Part shown: one piece after another, positions 53,410-55,530 of the stretch
Position numbering within the stretch: position 1 is the first letter of the stretch
Layout: each line of letters starts with the position of its first letter
Assembly (NCBI GenBank): GCA_019415985.1
Contig: DXYE01000005.1
Location: 1 to 55,530, forward strand
Direction of reading: 5' to 3'
DNA: 55,530 nt
Source: Clostridiales bacterium
Lineage (GTDB): Bacteria; Bacillota; Clostridia; Oscillospirales; CAG-272
Made by a program: the position numbers and the translations under genes
The notes under the pieces: model-generated
Told to the model about the DNA's origin: nothing
Databases searched by the model: none
What the model saw: only the letters and a program-made list of their open reading frames with translations

Positions 53410-54189
53410 ATGAAATTCATTAAATATTTAATCATCTCCCTTGTCTCTCTTCTCATGCTCGCGTCCTGCAGCACGACGCAGACCGGCGATGCTCAACAGT
53501 CCTCCGATTCCACAACATCTCAGGTTTCCTCAGAACCGATATCCTCCGACACGGATACGGATACTCAGGCTCCGATTGGCGGAGATGTTGACACGCTCGC
53601 AGATTATTATCATGCCAGCGTTATGGGATTCACCTATAATGAAAATACTTTTCTCACTAGGGACGAAGACAAACTGAAAGAGCTAGTTGATACATGGGAA
53701 GATCTATATTATTACAAATCTTATGAAAACGACGAATTTCCACCGGTCATGGTTTATTTAATTGAAAAGCTGAATGCAACACGGGAGGAGTTCGAGGCAT
53801 ATCAGGCATCAATTGTTGCACAGGGACGAAATATGTTTTTGTGCACCGACGAAATGATCGACGCATTATTCAGCGATGACGAAGCGTTCCGCAAACGCGT
53901 ACTCAAAAGCCCGTATGCCGTATACGCGGACGATGGCCATATCTATTCGTTCCGCGATCTTCAGGACATGACAACTGCTGAAATTGGAGCGCTCGGGCTT
54001 TCCGAGCAGGAGTGGGCCGACTATATCGCAACAGTCACCCCCGAGCTTCCTCCCATGGACAGCATCGATTTCCTTCTCCCGTTTGCCGGCGACGCCACAC
54101 CCACTACAGCGCCGGAAACCTCAGCGGATCCGGAAGTCTCGGAATCAGACGCCCCCGGCGAGTCTGACGCCAGCGCTCCGGCTGCTTAA
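53410..54189 (+). CDS. Lipoprotein of unknown function
   Basis: 259 residues. Signal and lipobox MLASC place the lipidated Cys near residue 17. A Ser/Thr/Gln-rich linker follows, then a helical acidic domain with no motif I recognise (YYHASVMGFTYNENTFLTRD, ALFSDDEAFRKRVLKSPYAV), and a Thr/Pro/Ser/Asp-rich tail. AAAGGAG lies 8 bases before ATG 53410; the longer frame from 53392 starts before that site. It begins 15 bases after the SLH/M23 stop and is cotranscribed with it. Confidence 0.85.
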   Translation: MKFIKYLIISLVSLLMLASCSTTQTGDAQQSSDSTTSQVSSEPISSDTDTDTQAPIGGDVDTLADYYHASVMGFTYNENTFLTRDEDKLKELVDTWEDLYYYKSYENDEFPPVMVYLIEKLNATREEFEAYQASIVAQGRNMFLCTDEMIDALFSDDEAFRKRVLKSPYAVYADDGHIYSFRDLQDMTTAEIGALGLSEQEWADYIATVTPELPPMDSIDFLLPFAGDATPTTAPETSADPEVSESDAPGESDASAPAA

Positions 54190-54272
54190 ACACACACCGG
54201 GAAACTCAAACATCTTTTCTATTGAAAATATAATCATTTCTTCTGCTCTGCTTTTTTCTTTCATTTGTGGAT

Positions 54273-54307
54273 AGCGCCGCGGTGAAGAAGCCGCGGCGCT
54301 GTTCTTT
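54273..54307 (+). terminator. Rho-independent-type terminator
   Basis: AGCGCCGCGG (54273-54282) pairs with CCGCGGCGCT (54291-54300), an 8-base loop, followed by GTTCTTT. It closes the SLH/M23-lipoprotein operon. Confidence 0.75.
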
Positions 54308-54400
54308 ACCTCCCTTTATATTTGCGGCAAACCGATATTACAACGTAAAAACGGCTTGTGGTAGATACTGCAGCGTCATACATGAGTACACGGAGGAATG

Positions 54401-54440
54401 AAAAACGCTTTGCAGGCCACGTTATGTAGCCCGCAAAGCG
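54401..54440 (-). terminator. Rho-independent terminator after the GroES-like gene
   Basis: On the minus strand CGCTTTGC (54440-54433) pairs with GCAAAGCG (54413-54406), extended by two more pairs after a mismatch, and is followed directly by TTTTT (54405-54401). It ends transcription of the GroES-like and possibly the XRE gene. The bases between this and 54307 contain no gene. Confidence 0.7.
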
Positions 54441-54536
54441 ATCTTGTAAAAAGCATCTTTACGTTTCCGCTTTGATATTAAATATAAATCCGCAACCGGA
54501 AGGTTAAGATGCAAAGGATTTGCCGTACTGTCTCCG

Positions 54537-54812
54537 TCAGTACTCAAAAAAAGCAAGTACATCCCTGCACGAAATGATCAAACATCGCTCACCTTTTACC
54601 GTTACAGGTATTCCGTTCTTCGGATTGATGAGCAGCTTGTCCCCCTTCACGTATATGTCCGAGATGTCTGCCTGCGAATGGGAGGTTTCCTCCACACAGA
54701 CAACTCGTTCATAAGCTCCAGCGTCATCCATAGAAACAATCCCCTGAAATATAGGAGGAATATTCTGCAAAGGCCGCACAAGCAGAAATCCGCCAGCCGG
54801 TTTTAGCTTCAT
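54537..54812 (-). CDS. GroES-like (Cpn10-fold) small protein, orphan
   Basis: 91 residues with the co-chaperonin pattern: KPAGGFLLVRPLQNI at the start, a changed mobile loop, VKGDKLLINPKNG, and the end VKGERCLIISCRDVLAFFEY matching the GroES C-terminal strand. No groEL follows. The mobile loop (IPPIFQGIVSMDDAGAYERV) does not resemble the GroEL-binding loop, so it may not act as a co-chaperonin. AAAGGT precedes the ATG. Confidence 0.65.
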   Translation of the reverse strand: MKLKPAGGFLLVRPLQNIPPIFQGIVSMDDAGAYERVVCVEETSHSQADISDIYVKGDKLLINPKNGIPVTVKGERCLIISCRDVLAFFEY

Positions 54813-54901
54813 AATACACCGTACCTTTCAATATAAATGATGCAATCCGCACAAGAACCAACGTCCGTCCATGCCTAAACGTACAGTAGCGGCTTGTCCG
54901 C

Positions 54902-55237
54902 TTATGAAGGGTCTTTCTTTGTACTTAATTCATAACAAGATGTCAGCATCTGTTTGACGATTCCCATTTGAGAGGGTTCAAATAATTTGAGCGCTCGCAG
55001 AACATCTTCCTGATAAGGCTCTTGCGTTTCACCCGTCAGTATGTATTCACAGTTGACAGACAATCCCTTTGCAATACGGTAAAGTGTATCAGCAGAAAAG
55101 CCTTTCTGACCCGTTTCAATTTCATAGAGGAATTTCGGAGATATATCGGCTATTTCCGCAAATTTTTCACGCGTATAACGATTCATTTCTCTAAGTTGGC
55201 GAATTCTGGCACCTGCCTGATCATAAAAATGGTTCAT
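54902..55237 (-). CDS. XRE-family helix-turn-helix regulator
   Basis: 111 residues. The N-terminal HTH (IRQLREMNRYTREKFAEIAD, ISPKFLYEIETGQKGFSADT) is a standard Cro/CI-type domain; the C-terminal 35 residues are helical with no known ligand domain. GGAAGGAG lies 8 bases before the ATG. It lies 89 bases upstream of the GroES-like gene on the same strand, so they may be cotranscribed. No link to the biosynthetic cluster is evident. Confidence 0.85.
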   Translation of the reverse strand: MNHFYDQAGARIRQLREMNRYTREKFAEIADISPKFLYEIETGQKGFSADTLYRIAKGLSVNCEYILTGETQEPYQEDVLRALKLFEPSQMGIVKQMLTSCYELSTKKDPS

Positions 55238-55530
55238 GAATTATCTCCTTCCAAACACTTAAAAGTTCTGTATTTCATATTTCATTCTTATTTTAACGTC
55301 ATTACAGTACACTTAAAACCAGCAACAGCAGGCAATTCTTATACCAATAGCAAATTCATCTCTGATGAAACGAAGAATTAGGTCTGTATTAATTGGTTAT
55401 ATTCGACTAAATTCCCTTATTTTGGTATATCATGAAATTATTATATATTTTAACATATAATATTATATTATTCAACAATATATCCTAATTTAAGACGAAT
55501 TATTTTATATTTATCTTGAAAATATAATAA
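55238..55530. other. AT-rich contig end, no gene
   Basis: Strongly AT-rich beyond about 55410, with TATAATATTATA-type palindromes. It likely includes the promoter of the XRE gene, but I could not pick one site. Nothing coding is seen before the sequence ends. Confidence 0.5.

Noticed and set aside
1..55530. tRNA, rRNA, CRISPR arrays, insertion sequences or attachment sites
   Set aside because: No cloverleaf-like segments, tandem spaced repeats, transposase or integrase sequences, or long direct repeats were noticed in reading the window.

Overview
The window looks like one contig from a Gram-positive anaerobe of the Clostridia (Bacillota). The pointers are sigma-A promoters of TTGACA-N17-TATAAT type, strong GGAGG ribosome sites with frequent GTG and TTG starts, a YidC/teichoic-acid-type transferase, an S-layer-homology protein, a lipobox lipoprotein, and oxygen-sensitive enzymes (radical SAM, 2-hydroxyacyl-CoA dehydratase). 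A closer placement, perhaps Oscillospiraceae-like, is a guess. The first 14 bases are a sequencing-transposon end, so base 15 is the true contig edge. No rRNA, tRNA, CRISPR array or mobile element was found.

Layout. (1) 15-2479, minus strand: an Fe3+/phosphonate-type ABC importer (binding lipoprotein, ATPase, truncated permease) behind a consensus promoter at 2750-2778. (2) 3525-8037, plus strand: a cell-surface polymer operon with a membrane sulfatase-like phosphotransferase, a small membrane protein and a YidC insertase fused to a CDP-glycerol glycerophosphotransferase. A strong hairpin at 8101-8139 separates it from the next block. (3) 8226-51239, minus strand throughout: a biosynthetic gene cluster of about 30 genes. 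(4) 51573-54307, plus strand: an SLH/M23 wall protein and a lipoprotein. (5) 54401-55237, minus strand: a GroES-like protein and an XRE regulator, then an AT-rich contig end.

The cluster is the main find. It has a one-module NRPS of the form C-A-T-E whose adenylation pocket reads DFTKIGEVGK (asparagine-like). Next to it is an exporter whose N-terminus is a secreted, membrane-anchored serine peptidase of the ClbP type, fused to a cyclic-peptide ABC transporter. This is the signature of the N-acyl-D-asparagine prodrug strategy known from colibactin, zwittermicin, xenocoumacin and paenilamicin: the product is made capped, exported, and uncapped outside the membrane. The rest of the pathway is not the modular PKS/NRPS usually seen with that strategy. 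It is a type II set of discrete proteins: two full ketosynthases, each followed by a short catalytically dead KS-like partner, two ACPs, a FabD-like acyltransferase, a FabZ-like dehydratase, a crotonase and an Sfp-type PPTase. To this are added six B12-binding radical SAM enzymes, a 2-hydroxyacyl-CoA dehydratase system with three subunits and an activator, a dedicated SAM synthetase and MTA/SAH nucleosidase, a PEP-synthase/rifampin-phosphotransferase-like dikinase, a HAD protein, a membrane-anchored serine hydrolase, a TetR regulator, and three NHL-propeller proteins, two of which carry an N-terminal GGDEF domain.

Reading the parts together (inference): a D-Asn-capped acyl chain is built by the discrete KS/ACP enzymes, heavily modified by radical SAM/B12 chemistry (likely C-methylation or related carbon-skeleton chemistry) supported by its own SAM supply and byproduct removal, then exported and activated by the peptidase-transporter. 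No ketoreductase, thioesterase or modular PKS is present in the window. I know of no described cluster with this combination.
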